Source: UBA7960 sp964348755 (lineage in GTDB: Bacteria > Bacteroidota > Bacteroidia > Bacteroidales > UBA7960). From it: a stretch of DNA of 30,208 bases. Below, one piece after another: positions 23,601 to 30,208 of the stretch. The notes below the pieces were generated by a model, which did no database searches, was not told where the DNA came from, and saw only the letters and a program-made list of their open reading frames with translations. The DNA lies in assembly GCA_964348755.1 (NCBI GenBank), contig CAYGDW010000030.1:1-30208 (forward strand), in the 5' to 3' direction. Every line of letters begins with the position of its first letter. Within the stretch, counting starts at the first letter, position 1. A program made the position numbers and the translations under genes.

Positions 23601-24301
23601 AGTTAAAGGCGCGCGGGGTGGCAGGTATTTTCCCGGCCAACAGCCACGAAGAAGATGTAATCATTTTTGTAGATGATACGCGCAACCGGGAAAAGATGCG
23701 GTTTAACTTCCTGCGGGTGCAGGAGTTGAAAGAAGAAAGGGGTAAGGTAAATATTTCTCTTGCCGATTACATAGCTCCTGTCAAGGCTGGCATTGAAGAC
23801 AATCTCGGGGCTTTTGTGGTGAGCATTCATGGTGCTAATGATCTGGCCGAAACCTACAAACAATACCGCGATGACTACAACAGCATTATGACCAAGATGC
23901 TGGCCGACCGTCTGGCCGAAGCTTTCGCTGAAGTGTTGCACGAGAAGGTGCGGAAGGAACTTTGGGCTTACGATACAGGTGAAAACCTTGGTCTTACCGA
24001 ATTGCTAAAAGAGCAATATGCCGGCATCAGACCCGCAGCAGGATACCCTGCCTGCCCCGAGCACAGCGAAAAACTCAAGATCTTTGAGTTACTGAAAGCA
24101 GAAGAAAACACTGGTGCAAGCCTTACGGAAGGCTTCAGCATGGTACCTGGAGCATCCGTATCGGGCTGGTACTTTGCACACCCCCATTCCCGCTATTTTA
24201 ACCTGGGAAAAATCACTACAGAACAAGCTCAGCTTTACGCAAAAAGAAAGGGAATCAGCCTAAATGAAGCGGAGAAACTGCTCAGACCTAATCTGATTTA
24301 G
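20621..24301 (+). CDS. metH: Cobalamin-dependent methionine synthase MetH
   Basis: The 1226-residue enzyme moves a methyl group from methyl-tetrahydrofolate through cobalamin to homocysteine. All four modules are visible: homocysteine barrel with GAMGTMIQ and zinc Cys246 (LNCALG), Cys309 and Cys310 (GGCCGTTPEH); pterin domain from about 355 (FINIGERTNVSGSIKFARL); cobalamin cap and Rossmann domain with lower-ligand motif D-x-H-x-x-G, His761 in KGDVHDIGKNIVG; and the SAM-binding activation domain, with PGASVSGWYFAHPHSRYFNL near the end. Length equals that of E. coli MetH. Together with metF it forms the riboswitch-controlled operon. It implies that the cell makes or takes up B12. It is convergent with the M28 gene after 86 bases. 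Confidence 0.98.
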   Translation: MSTLQNLKALLKERILVLDGAMGTMIQRQKLDEKDYRGKRFANIGQNVKGNNDLLSITQPYIIREIHEAYLEAGADIIETNTFNSTSISMADYGMEELVYELNLESARLARAVCDASTRRNPSKPRFVAGSLGPTNKTASMSPNVSSPAFRAVTFAQLREAYYEQVRGLMDGGANLLLVETVFDTLNAKAALMAILHYQEEHSIEIPVMISGTITDASGRTLSGQTTEAFFASVSHANPISIGLNCALGAEQLRPYIEILSQHAPFAVSAHPNAGLPNQLGQYEQTAPQMAAIIEDIVKDGLVNIVGGCCGTTPEHIRLIADLAAKYPPRRIPEPSPLTRLSGLEHLEIRPDSNFINIGERTNVSGSIKFARLIKEENYEEALKIALDQVENGAQIIDVCMDDAMIEASKAMTTFLNYIASEPEISKVPLMIDSSKWEVIEAGLKCVQGKSIVNSISLKEGEEVFLQQARLIHRYGTAVIVMLFDEKGQADTFERKIEIAARAYRLLTEKLNFPPQDIIFDPNVLAIATGIAGHNSYALDFIKACRWIRENFPLVHISGGVSNLSFSFRGNHLIREALHAAFLYHASRAGMDLGIVNPTLLMVYEEIPPDLLQLVEDAILNRRRDATERLLMYAEKVNDKKGGKTNDSGKDDLRNLPVRERLTHALMKGRDEFIVKDVEEMRQQLGIALEVIEGPLMDGMNHVGDLFGLGKMFLPQVVKSARVMKKAVAYLTPFIEKEKSKHGKVSSAGKVLMATVKGDVHDIGKNIVGLVLACNGFEIIDLGVMVPCEKILETAIAEKADIIGLSGLITPSLDEMVHVASEMKRLGFELPLLIGGATTSSLHTAVKIAPQYEPGVIHVKDASRAARVCSTLMSNRRDSFIHGTYAEYQHLAEEHKKRSAMKKYLSMEQARKNPFQFDAEKANIIRPKSPGLHVFDNFPLDILARYIDWTFFFYGWEIKGKYPEVLEDPLKGEEARKLFVDANSLLKEIIAGGKLKARGVAGIFPANSHEEDVIIFVDDTRNREKMRFNFLRVQELKEERGKVNISLADYIAPVKAGIEDNLGAFVVSIHGANDLAETYKQYRDDYNSIMTKMLADRLAEAFAEVLHEKVRKELWAYDTGENLGLTELLKEQYAGIRPAAGYPACPEHSEKLKIFELLKAEENTGASLTEGFSMVPGASVSGWYFAHPHSRYFNLGKITTEQAQLYAKRKGISLNEAEKLLRPNLI

Positions 24302-24387
24302 GTGATCGGTAATCTGTAACGTGTGATCTGTGAAAAGTTTCTTTATCCATTATCCTTGGAACTTCACCCAGTTCCCGTCGGCACCCG

Positions 24388-26040
24388 TTACCGTCTTAAA
24401 TGTTCACTGGCTTCCCTTATGGCGCGGAACTCGCTGTTTTCGCTCCATAGTGGCCAGGTGCGGGTTGTGGCCAGTTCTTTACCAACTTTGAAGAAAAGCC
24501 AAAGGTCATGGTCAATGCCGCTCCAATCCCAATAATCATATATCACATCGTTGGGGCTGTGATATATTCTATTTAATTCTTCTTCCACCCATTTGGAATA
24601 GGCTTCATCCTTACCAATAAAGTCGTAACCACTTCCGAAATAAAGCATAGGAACCCCTTTTAGCACTAATGGGAAATGGTCGGAACGAAAAAACGACCCC
24701 CTTTCGGGATGGCGTTCGGGTTTGAGCACACGGTTTTGCTCCAAGGCAAATTTTTGCAAATAATCCTGCAACTGCGAGGCCTTGTATCCCACCACTGAAA
24801 CATCATTTGTCGGGCCAAATACATTCAGGCCATCAATATTAATTCCACCCACGGTTTTCTCAAGTGGGAAAAGTGGATTTTGCGCATAGTAGGTAGAACC
24901 AATCAGCCCAGATTCTTCGGCTGTAACTGCCACAAACACCACCGAACGTTCAGGTGCAGGATTCATGGCAGCAAACCTCCCCGCAATTGCCATTAAGGCG
25001 GCGGTGCCGGTGGCATTGTCTATGGCGCCATTGTATATGATTTTACCATCGGGGCCTTCTTCCATTCCAAGATGATCCCAGTGCGCCAGATAAATTATAT
25101 ATTCATCAGGAAATTGGCTTCCTTCAATATATCCGGCTACGTTGTAACAATCTGAAACCTGGTGCGAAACTTCGAAGCTCAGCGAGGCTTTCAGGTTTAG
25201 TAAAAATGGCTCGAATCCTGGTTCAATGGCCTTTTTTTTCAGGTCGTCAAAACTAAACCCTGCCATATTAAAAAGGTTTTCGGCAGCATTTTTATGAATC
25301 CACCCTTCGAGCAAAAGAGCCTCAGCCCTGCTTGCACCCCCCATTTTGTATTGCGGGCCCGACCATGAGTTTCGAACCACGTCCCAGCCGTAGCTTGCTG
25401 GCTCGGTTTCGTGAACAATAAGAACGGCCTCGGCACCCTGCCTTATTGCCTCCTCATATTTGTAAGTCCACCGTCCGTAATAAGTCATGGCATTGCCAGC
25501 AAAAAAATCTGGGTCCTTTAGCTCAAAACCAGGGTCATTAATAAGCACCAGCACGGTTTTGCCCCTGACATCAATATTCTTATAATCGTCCCAACCATAT
25601 TCTGGCGCCACAATGCCATAACCAGCAAAAACCAGCTCGCTTTCTTTCAGCTCAATGTTTTCGTTAAGCCTGGAGGTTCCAATGACAAAATCTTCGGGGG
25701 AAAAAAAAGAAACTTGCTTTGCGTCAGCCTTCACCATGAGCGGGCTAAAGTTTTTGGCAGTAACCTCTACAAGTGGTACTGTTTGCAGGTAGCTTAGGTC
25801 GTTGGCAGGCTTAAGGCCTATGCGCCTGAATTCTTCCTCCAAAAAAGCAACTGTTTTGCGTCCGCCAGGAGTAGTAGGTGCCCTGCCCTCAAATTCGTCC
25901 GAGGTTAAGGTGAGCACATAGCTCTGATAATTTTCGCTGAAAGGCGAATTGCCGGATCTTTTCTCGGGCAGGCAGGAAGAAAAAACAGATCCCACAGCCA
26001 AAATACACCATAGCGATATCGGAAGTTGTGGTTTTTGCAT
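24388..26040 (-). CDS. M28 family zinc peptidase lipoprotein
   Basis: The 550-residue protein has a lipoprotein signal with Cys23 (ILAVGSVFSSC). An inserted PA-type domain spans about residues 130-290. The M28 core has the expected co-catalytic zinc ligands: His320 (LAHWDH), Asp341 (NGAIDNATG), Glu375/Glu376 (TAEESG), Asp403 (INIDGLN) and His455 (FRSDHFP). It should be an aminopeptidase or carboxypeptidase on the periplasmic or outer surface. The next gene upstream on the same strand, M48, is separated by 213 bases with strong hairpins. The gene ends tail to tail with metH. Confidence 0.93.
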   Translation of the reverse strand: MQKPQLPISLWCILAVGSVFSSCLPEKRSGNSPFSENYQSYVLTLTSDEFEGRAPTTPGGRKTVAFLEEEFRRIGLKPANDLSYLQTVPLVEVTAKNFSPLMVKADAKQVSFFSPEDFVIGTSRLNENIELKESELVFAGYGIVAPEYGWDDYKNIDVRGKTVLVLINDPGFELKDPDFFAGNAMTYYGRWTYKYEEAIRQGAEAVLIVHETEPASYGWDVVRNSWSGPQYKMGGASRAEALLLEGWIHKNAAENLFNMAGFSFDDLKKKAIEPGFEPFLLNLKASLSFEVSHQVSDCYNVAGYIEGSQFPDEYIIYLAHWDHLGMEEGPDGKIIYNGAIDNATGTAALMAIAGRFAAMNPAPERSVVFVAVTAEESGLIGSTYYAQNPLFPLEKTVGGINIDGLNVFGPTNDVSVVGYKASQLQDYLQKFALEQNRVLKPERHPERGSFFRSDHFPLVLKGVPMLYFGSGYDFIGKDEAYSKWVEEELNRIYHSPNDVIYDYWDWSGIDHDLWLFFKVGKELATTRTWPLWSENSEFRAIREASEHLRR

Positions 26041-26131
26041 TTGAATTTTCCTAGGGTATTAAAATTTACTTAGTTTCGCGATTTTTCAGCAAAATCATCG
26101 CGCTAATAGCTTGGTTATCAGAAAAAGATAA

Positions 26132-26171
26132 TTTCATCCGTAAATAATTTTTAAATTATGGTCGGATGAAA
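26132..26171. repeat. Two-part inverted repeat in the M48-M28 gap
   Basis: tttcatccg (26132-26140) pairs with cggatgaaa (26163-26171), and inside it ataattt (26144-26150) pairs with aaattat (26153-26159). On the minus strand a T-rich stretch (ttatcttttt) follows, so it may end the M48 transcript. A third half-site, tttcatcc, lies at 26244-26251. A second small hairpin, cgcgat/atcgcg (26077-26102), is nearer the M28 start. Confidence 0.55.
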
Positions 26172-26253
26172 CTCACATGATGAATTTTAGCTTCGCTGAT
26201 CTTCGGTTCATAGGTGTTTGTGTTTAATTCGCAAACATGTTCGTTTCATCCTT

Positions 26254-27720
26254 TTATTCACCAATCAATTTAATCATTGTACCAGCCTGCACGGTTTGGT
26301 TCAGTTCCATATTATTCAGGAAAGCAAGTTCTTCCAGTTGTTTGGCAGTTGCGCCATGAAACCGGAATGCATTGGCAAGGGGTCCGGTTTGAGCCACCCT
26401 CCTTACCTTTATTCTTTGTGGTTTTACGTTAATTTTTGCCGGATCGTTGAGTTTGGCAAACTGCTGCATGGTTAAATGGAAGCCTGGGAGGTAAGTATTG
26501 AAATTTTCCTGGGCAGCAACCCCGTGAAAAACATAAAAAGTACCGGCATCATCAATAAAAAACGATCGCACCCTTGTGGTTTGGGCTTGGCCAGTATTGG
26601 AGTTTTGCTGTGTTTGCTCCGAAAAAACGGCTATTGCCGGCATTCCGTTTATGGTGGTATTGATGCTTTCAGTTACTATGAGTTCGAGTTGTTGCAGGTT
26701 GGTTTGGGCTGCTTCCTGCAGGGTGTTTCCGCGGGCAAAAGTAAAAACGATTAATGCATTGCCATCTTCGGGCGCTATTTTTACCTGCAGAGGTGAGTTT
26801 TCGAGTTTCCAACCGGGTGGAAATGGAAACTGAAAGCGAAGCTCAGGATGATAGAACCGGTTGTTTTCGACAAAACCCTGGCGGGGATCCTCGCCATAAA
26901 CCATGCCATCAATCATTTGAAGGTAGCTGTTTTGGTTTACTTTCCAGGTTTCAAAATTCAGTTTTGTTTTCCAATCGTTTCCCATTTGTTTCACAGTATT
27001 GTACCGGTCGCCGGGGTCGGGGTGTGTCGAGAGGAATGTAGGAATGCCAGCATGGCTGCTTGCAAGATTCATGCGCACCAGCAATTTAAAAAAATCAGCA
27101 AAACGTGTGGCATCAAAGCCAATTTTTGCTGTGTATTCAACACCAAGTGCATCGGCTTCGCGTTCATCATCGCGGCTATACTTCAAAAATAACATTTGCA
27201 TGCCTGCCATGGCTACCTCTCCGTATTTTCTGAACTCCTCCGAGGCAATCATGCCTCCGATCAAAAGCACCTGGCCAAGCATAGCTTTGCTTTGCCGGCT
27301 CACCGAGTGGCGGGCGGTAATATGCCCCATTTCATGACCAATTACACCTATCAGTTCGGCCTCGTTGTTGAAATGGGTAAGAATACCTCGGGTAAGATAA
27401 ATATAACCGCCAGGCACAGCAAAAGCGTTGATAACAGGCGAGTCGAGAATACGGAAATGGTATTGCAAATTCGGACGGTGGGAGACAAGACCCATCTGAT
27501 GGCCCTTTTCCTCAATAAAAGCCTGCAAAGCAGGGTTCTCGTAAAGCCCAAAAGCGGCTACCACCTGCGGATCGTATTCGGCCCCAAGAGCTATTTCCTG
27601 CCGCTCTGACATGATCATAAACTGCCGCTTGCCTGTAACCGGGTTGCGTGCACAGGCAGTTATTACAATCATTACGGCCAGGCCCAATACAACCATGGTA
27701 ACAAATCTTAATGTCCTCAT
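26254..27720 (-). CDS. M48 family metallopeptidase lipoprotein with LysM-like tail
   Basis: The 488-residue protein has a lipoprotein signal with Cys23 (MIVITAC). The M48 zinc site is HEMGH at 129-133 in IGVIGHEMGHITARHSV, with the third ligand in the DDEREADALGVEYTAKIG helix. The lead-in INAFAVPGGYIYLTRGIL is typical of the BepA/YfgC and LoiP group, periplasmic proteases and chaperones in outer-membrane quality control. The last 60 residues (KVRRVAQTGPLANAFRFHG to TMIKLIGE) resemble a LysM-like domain that could hold the protein at peptidoglycan. Bacteroidota often carry several such proteins; the substrate here is unknown. Confidence 0.93.
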   Translation of the reverse strand: MRTLRFVTMVVLGLAVMIVITACARNPVTGKRQFMIMSERQEIALGAEYDPQVVAAFGLYENPALQAFIEEKGHQMGLVSHRPNLQYHFRILDSPVINAFAVPGGYIYLTRGILTHFNNEAELIGVIGHEMGHITARHSVSRQSKAMLGQVLLIGGMIASEEFRKYGEVAMAGMQMLFLKYSRDDEREADALGVEYTAKIGFDATRFADFFKLLVRMNLASSHAGIPTFLSTHPDPGDRYNTVKQMGNDWKTKLNFETWKVNQNSYLQMIDGMVYGEDPRQGFVENNRFYHPELRFQFPFPPGWKLENSPLQVKIAPEDGNALIVFTFARGNTLQEAAQTNLQQLELIVTESINTTINGMPAIAVFSEQTQQNSNTGQAQTTRVRSFFIDDAGTFYVFHGVAAQENFNTYLPGFHLTMQQFAKLNDPAKINVKPQRIKVRRVAQTGPLANAFRFHGATAKQLEELAFLNNMELNQTVQAGTMIKLIGE

Positions 27721-28066
27721 AATTTAATTTGCTATGAACAAATAAATAGCCAGCCAATGGCACCAATACACATTCTGTTTAGAAACCCATTCAAATCGAC
27801 TCAAATTTAAAACAAATTTCTGCTAAATATAGCGAAAAGACAATTTTGTTAATCAAATACTTTGGCAACAAAACTTTTTAAACCAGAATTCTGTAAAAGT
27901 GATGTTTTTACATACAAAATCCAAATGTAGGAGTTCTTTTTTGAATAATCTGTTGCCGAAAATGAACCAAAAGCCATAATCCATTCAAAAACGAATTGCA
28001 GAAAAAACCCGCAAACGCTGTTCAGTTATGATTCAGCGTTTGCGGTTAATTTTTAAAAAAACAGCA
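27721..28066. other. 346-bp gene-free region
   Basis: AT-rich sequence upstream of the M48 gene (which starts at 27720 and runs away from here) and downstream of the OsmC gene. The only structure seen is the terminator at 28002-28045. No full TAnnTTTG box is visible before the M48 start, so its promoter is not identified. Confidence 0.6.
28002..28045 (-). terminator. Intrinsic terminator of the OsmC gene
   Basis: A 12-bp perfect stem, ccgcaaacgctg (28009-28020) with cagcgtttgcgg (28034-28045), is followed on the minus strand by a T-run (28007-28002). It lies 21 bases after the OsmC stop codon. The other side has a weaker T-rich flank. Confidence 0.88.
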
Positions 28067-28495
28067 CTAAACCAGGTCAGCTTCCAGTTTGATACTTACA
28101 GCCTTGAGGGCTTTCGACACGGGGCAGCCTTCTTTGGCTTCGTTTGCAATTTCAATGAATTTTTCGGGACTTATACCCGGAACCTCACCGCGGGTCTTTA
28201 AAAGAATTTCGGTGATTGCAAAACCTGCATCAGTTTTTGCTAAGGTAACTTCGGCTAAGGTTTCAACCGAATTGGGGGTAAACCCGGCTTGGTCGAGGCC
28301 ATGCGAAAAGGCCATGGAAAAACAGCTTGCATGAGCCGCCCCAATCAACTCCTCGGGGCTAGAGAGTTTTCGGTCATCTTCAAAGCGAGTGGTAAAACTG
28401 TAACCAGCCTCATATCCGCTGGTTTTTAGCAGATATTTGCCTTTACCTTTAATCAGATTACCTTCCCAACGGGCGCTTGCATAATGCTTAGTCAT
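28067..28495 (-). CDS. OsmC/Ohr-family peroxidase
   Basis: The 142-residue protein has the family's two active cysteines: Cys58 in AAHASCFSMAFSHG and Cys124 in KEGCPVSKAL, plus the pattern SSPEELIGAAHA. These homodimeric thiol peroxidases reduce organic hydroperoxides in the cytoplasm. The start MTKHYASARWEGNLIKGKG is typical of the OsmC branch rather than Ohr. Single gene with its own strong terminator; no promoter box is clear upstream. Length is normal. Confidence 0.95.
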   Translation of the reverse strand: MTKHYASARWEGNLIKGKGKYLLKTSGYEAGYSFTTRFEDDRKLSSPEELIGAAHASCFSMAFSHGLDQAGFTPNSVETLAEVTLAKTDAGFAITEILLKTRGEVPGISPEKFIEIANEAKEGCPVSKALKAVSIKLEADLV

Positions 28496-28639
28496 AACAT
28501 TTCTTTAATTGGTTAATAGATTAAATATTGCTGCCCACTAAACCATAAAATAAAGATGTTTGTTCAAAATGATAAAAGCAATACCGTCAACTTTCTCAAA
28601 TAAAAGGTGCAATAGGGTACACAAAAAGCTAACAATCTA

Positions 28640-29245
28640 TTACTGTATCAGCCTGGCTATTTTATCAATTGGTACTGTTGCAGCCCAATCGGTTACAGTC
28701 TTTTCATCGCCAATTCCCCTGAAGTTCATGCTTAGCAAAGATGAACCGAATGGAATCTGCAAATCCCAATTCACCTCGCCTGCCCCACTTTCCGACTTCT
28801 GCAGCAGTCCCCTGTATCCTCCTATTCTGACCCTTTTCTGGTTTGGATCGGAAGCAAAGGATGGCATGGCAAGAATGGCGTTTATTCCGGCAAGCAAAGG
28901 TGAATCAGCAATGATTGAAAGCTCCACCTTCTGCGCTATACTTTGACCGTATGACCGGCTAAGGTGCAGGCCTGGAAAACCAAGGTTACCCGCCCCGAGC
29001 ACATCGTCGGATTGGGCGAAAGCAAGTTCACCCATTTTTTCGGGCAGTATTTTCATTATTTCCTTACCGATAACCAAGTCAACTTCATTTATGGCCTGTT
29101 GAAGTGCAAAACGGGCTGCATCAAGGTCGCCCGCACTGTATGCCGAGCGGGCTTCCTTAAGGTTTGTTTCAGGGTTTTGCCCCATAATCATTATGGCTGG
29201 CCAGAGGAATATGATTCCACACAAAATAAAATTCTTCAGTTTCAT
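28640..29245 (-). CDS. Exported protein of unknown function, paralogue of the gene upstream
   Basis: The 201-residue protein has a signal peptide (MKLKNFILCGIIFLWPAIMIMG) and no lipobox. It matches the 29242-30021 product over its length: ARSAYSAGDLDAARFALQQAINEVDLVIGKEI against ASLASSDYKAAKNALREALWGVELEIGHKV, then LPE, GxLGF/GIGF and ELSI motifs in order. Its start ATG overlaps the stop of the upstream gene (ATGA), so the pair is translated together. I recognise no family. The N-terminal part resembles helical pairs such as TPR-like repeats, but this is a guess. It may act in the periplasm together with its paralogue. Confidence 0.7.
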   Translation of the reverse strand: MKLKNFILCGIIFLWPAIMIMGQNPETNLKEARSAYSAGDLDAARFALQQAINEVDLVIGKEIMKILPEKMGELAFAQSDDVLGAGNLGFPGLHLSRSYGQSIAQKVELSIIADSPLLAGINAILAMPSFASDPNQKRVRIGGYRGLLQKSESGAGEVNWDLQIPFGSSLLSMNFRGIGDEKTVTDWAATVPIDKIARLIQ

Positions 29246-30021
29246 TGCACTCCAAGTTTTTGTTTGATTTCTTCAAGTTTAAATTGATTGGCAGCAGCAG
29301 TAAATTCATTTTCGGTTTCGAAGTTTGTACCCTTCAGCACAAAAATTGACGACTGCCCGAACGGCACTGACAATGTATAGCCTGAGTATTCTTCAAACTG
29401 AATGTATCCCTGGTGGTTTTGAAAGCGGATTTGCTTCATGTTTGCCTGGTCGGTGCTTTGCTGGTAATACCCGCCGGCCATGTAAAGGTTTGCTACCCCA
29501 AGCAAAGCTGCATCGTTTCCGATGGATAGTGAGAGTTCCTTTTCATCTCCCCCCTGGTAGAAACGTTCGATAAGAAGCCCAATAAAACCAATACCTGAAC
29601 TTGTCACCTTGTCGCCGCTGGGGTCAACCTTAAGGTTTACCACGGTTTCGGGCAATGCTCTTAGCACCTTATGACCGATTTCGAGTTCAACACCCCAAAG
29701 GGCTTCACGCAAAGCGTTTTTTGCGGCCTTATAATCGCTGGAAGCAAGTGAAGCTTCGGCATTGGTAATTGACTGGGTCACATCAGGGGTGGTTCCGCTT
29801 AGACCGGTGCCCCTACGGTTTGTTGCAGTGCGGCGTGATTCTTCGCTACTCTCGGCTGGAGCAGGAGCTTCTGTCTCCTTTCCCTTGAAAATCTCTTCCA
29901 CCGCTCTTTTCTCTGCCTCCTCCTGTATCCGGCGAAGCAAGCGCCCCTGGGCATGAACGCCGGAAATACCAAACATCAGCAATAGAAAAGAAATCCCGAT
30001 AAAACGTAAGTTTTTGTACAT
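29242..30021 (-). CDS. Exported protein of unknown function, tandem paralogue
   Basis: The 259-residue protein has a signal peptide (FIGISFLLLMFGISGVHA, likely cleaved after AQG or HA). A low-complexity acidic, Glu/Ser/Arg-rich linker follows (EAPAPAESSEESRRTATN), then a domain of about 170 residues homologous to the 28640-29245 protein. The stop TGA overlaps the ATG of the next gene by four bases (ATGA), so the two form an operon. No catalytic motif is recognised. No TAnnTTTG box stands before the start. Confidence 0.7.
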   Translation of the reverse strand: MYKNLRFIGISFLLLMFGISGVHAQGRLLRRIQEEAEKRAVEEIFKGKETEAPAPAESSEESRRTATNRRGTGLSGTTPDVTQSITNAEASLASSDYKAAKNALREALWGVELEIGHKVLRALPETVVNLKVDPSGDKVTSSGIGFIGLLIERFYQGGDEKELSLSIGNDAALLGVANLYMAGGYYQQSTDQANMKQIRFQNHQGYIQFEEYSGYTLSVPFGQSSIFVLKGTNFETENEFTAAANQFKLEEIKQKLGVQ

Positions 30022-30178
30022 AAATAGCGGTTTTTTGTTCTATATGTAAATTTAACAAGCATTTTGTTTATAAAAAAATTTCGAAGCGATTATTTTTTTC
30101 AGTGGAATAAATTTTTTTTAGTGCAACCTTTATTAATAATCACTATTGTCCGATAAAGTAAAAAAGGGTAGATTTTAT

Positions 30179-30208
30179 GCATGAGATTCCTCACTACGTT
30201 CGGAATGA
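30179..30208. repeat. Short dispersed repeat, right window edge
   Basis: The last bases, tgagattcctcactacgttc and following, are the inverted counterpart of bases 2-31 of the window. Together the two copies face each other across the whole window. The 187 bases between the last gene and the window end hold nothing else that I can support. Confidence 0.5.

Noticed and set aside
30146..30158. 13-base match (attgtccgataaa) with bases near 14573
   Set aside because: Matches of this length are expected by chance within 30 kb; flanks do not agree.

Overview
The window looks like a chromosomal piece from a member of the Bacteroidota. The signs are: several genes and the tRNA are preceded by the phylum's unusual -7 promoter box (TAnnTTTG); clear Shine-Dalgarno sites are scarce; mreB-mreC-mreD lies directly behind purH; and there are many lipoproteins and outer-membrane-type proteins, including a TlpA-type thioredoxin lipoprotein. 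The sequence comes from a draft assembly: there is a run of exactly 100 N inside a tandem repeat, and the two window ends carry inverted copies of one short dispersed repeat, as expected if this is a whole contig that broke at repeats.

Layout. 1-663: a repeat and a broken cupin (cysteine-dioxygenase-like) gene. 675-4925 (-): a large M1 metallopeptidase with a barrel-like C-terminal half, and a thioredoxin-fold lipoprotein. 5038-9049 (-): mreD, mreC, mreB and purH, transcribed purH to mreD. 9128-10021 (+): YitT-type membrane protein. 10055-12223 (-): di-haem c-type cytochrome lipoprotein of unknown role. 12349-12483 (+): candidate small RNA ending in an intrinsic terminator. 12495-12832 (-): small probably damaged gene. 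13090-14187 (-): GNAT-like acetyltransferase. 14409-14482 (-): tRNA-Asp(GTC) with a good promoter and terminator. 14592-15406: a REP-type element, made of a 25-bp tandem array, a perfect 38-bp palindrome and a Y1/HUH REP-associated transposase. 15430-15657 (-): N-terminal fragment of an AAA+ ATPase related to the intact one nearby. 16116-19278: divergent WYL regulator and AAA+ ATPase plus a small protein. 19267-24301 (+): methionine locus (promoter, SAM riboswitch, short leader ORF, terminator, metF, metH). 24388-27720 (-): M28 and M48 metallopeptidase lipoproteins. 28067-28495 (-): OsmC/Ohr-family peroxidase with a terminator. 28640-30021 (-): two overlapping, mutually related genes for exported proteins of unknown function.

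How it works together. MetF makes methyl-tetrahydrofolate and cobalamin-dependent MetH uses it to methylate homocysteine; the riboswitch in front closes the loop through SAM. MreBCD builds the rod-shape cytoskeleton and envelope scaffold. M1, M28, M48 and the TlpA-like lipoprotein point to an active periplasm and cell surface for peptide use and protein quality control. The most interesting parts are the riboswitch/leader-ORF/terminator arrangement, the REP-transposase locus next to a truncated AAA+ gene, the WYL/AAA+ module, and the unassigned + strand RNA.
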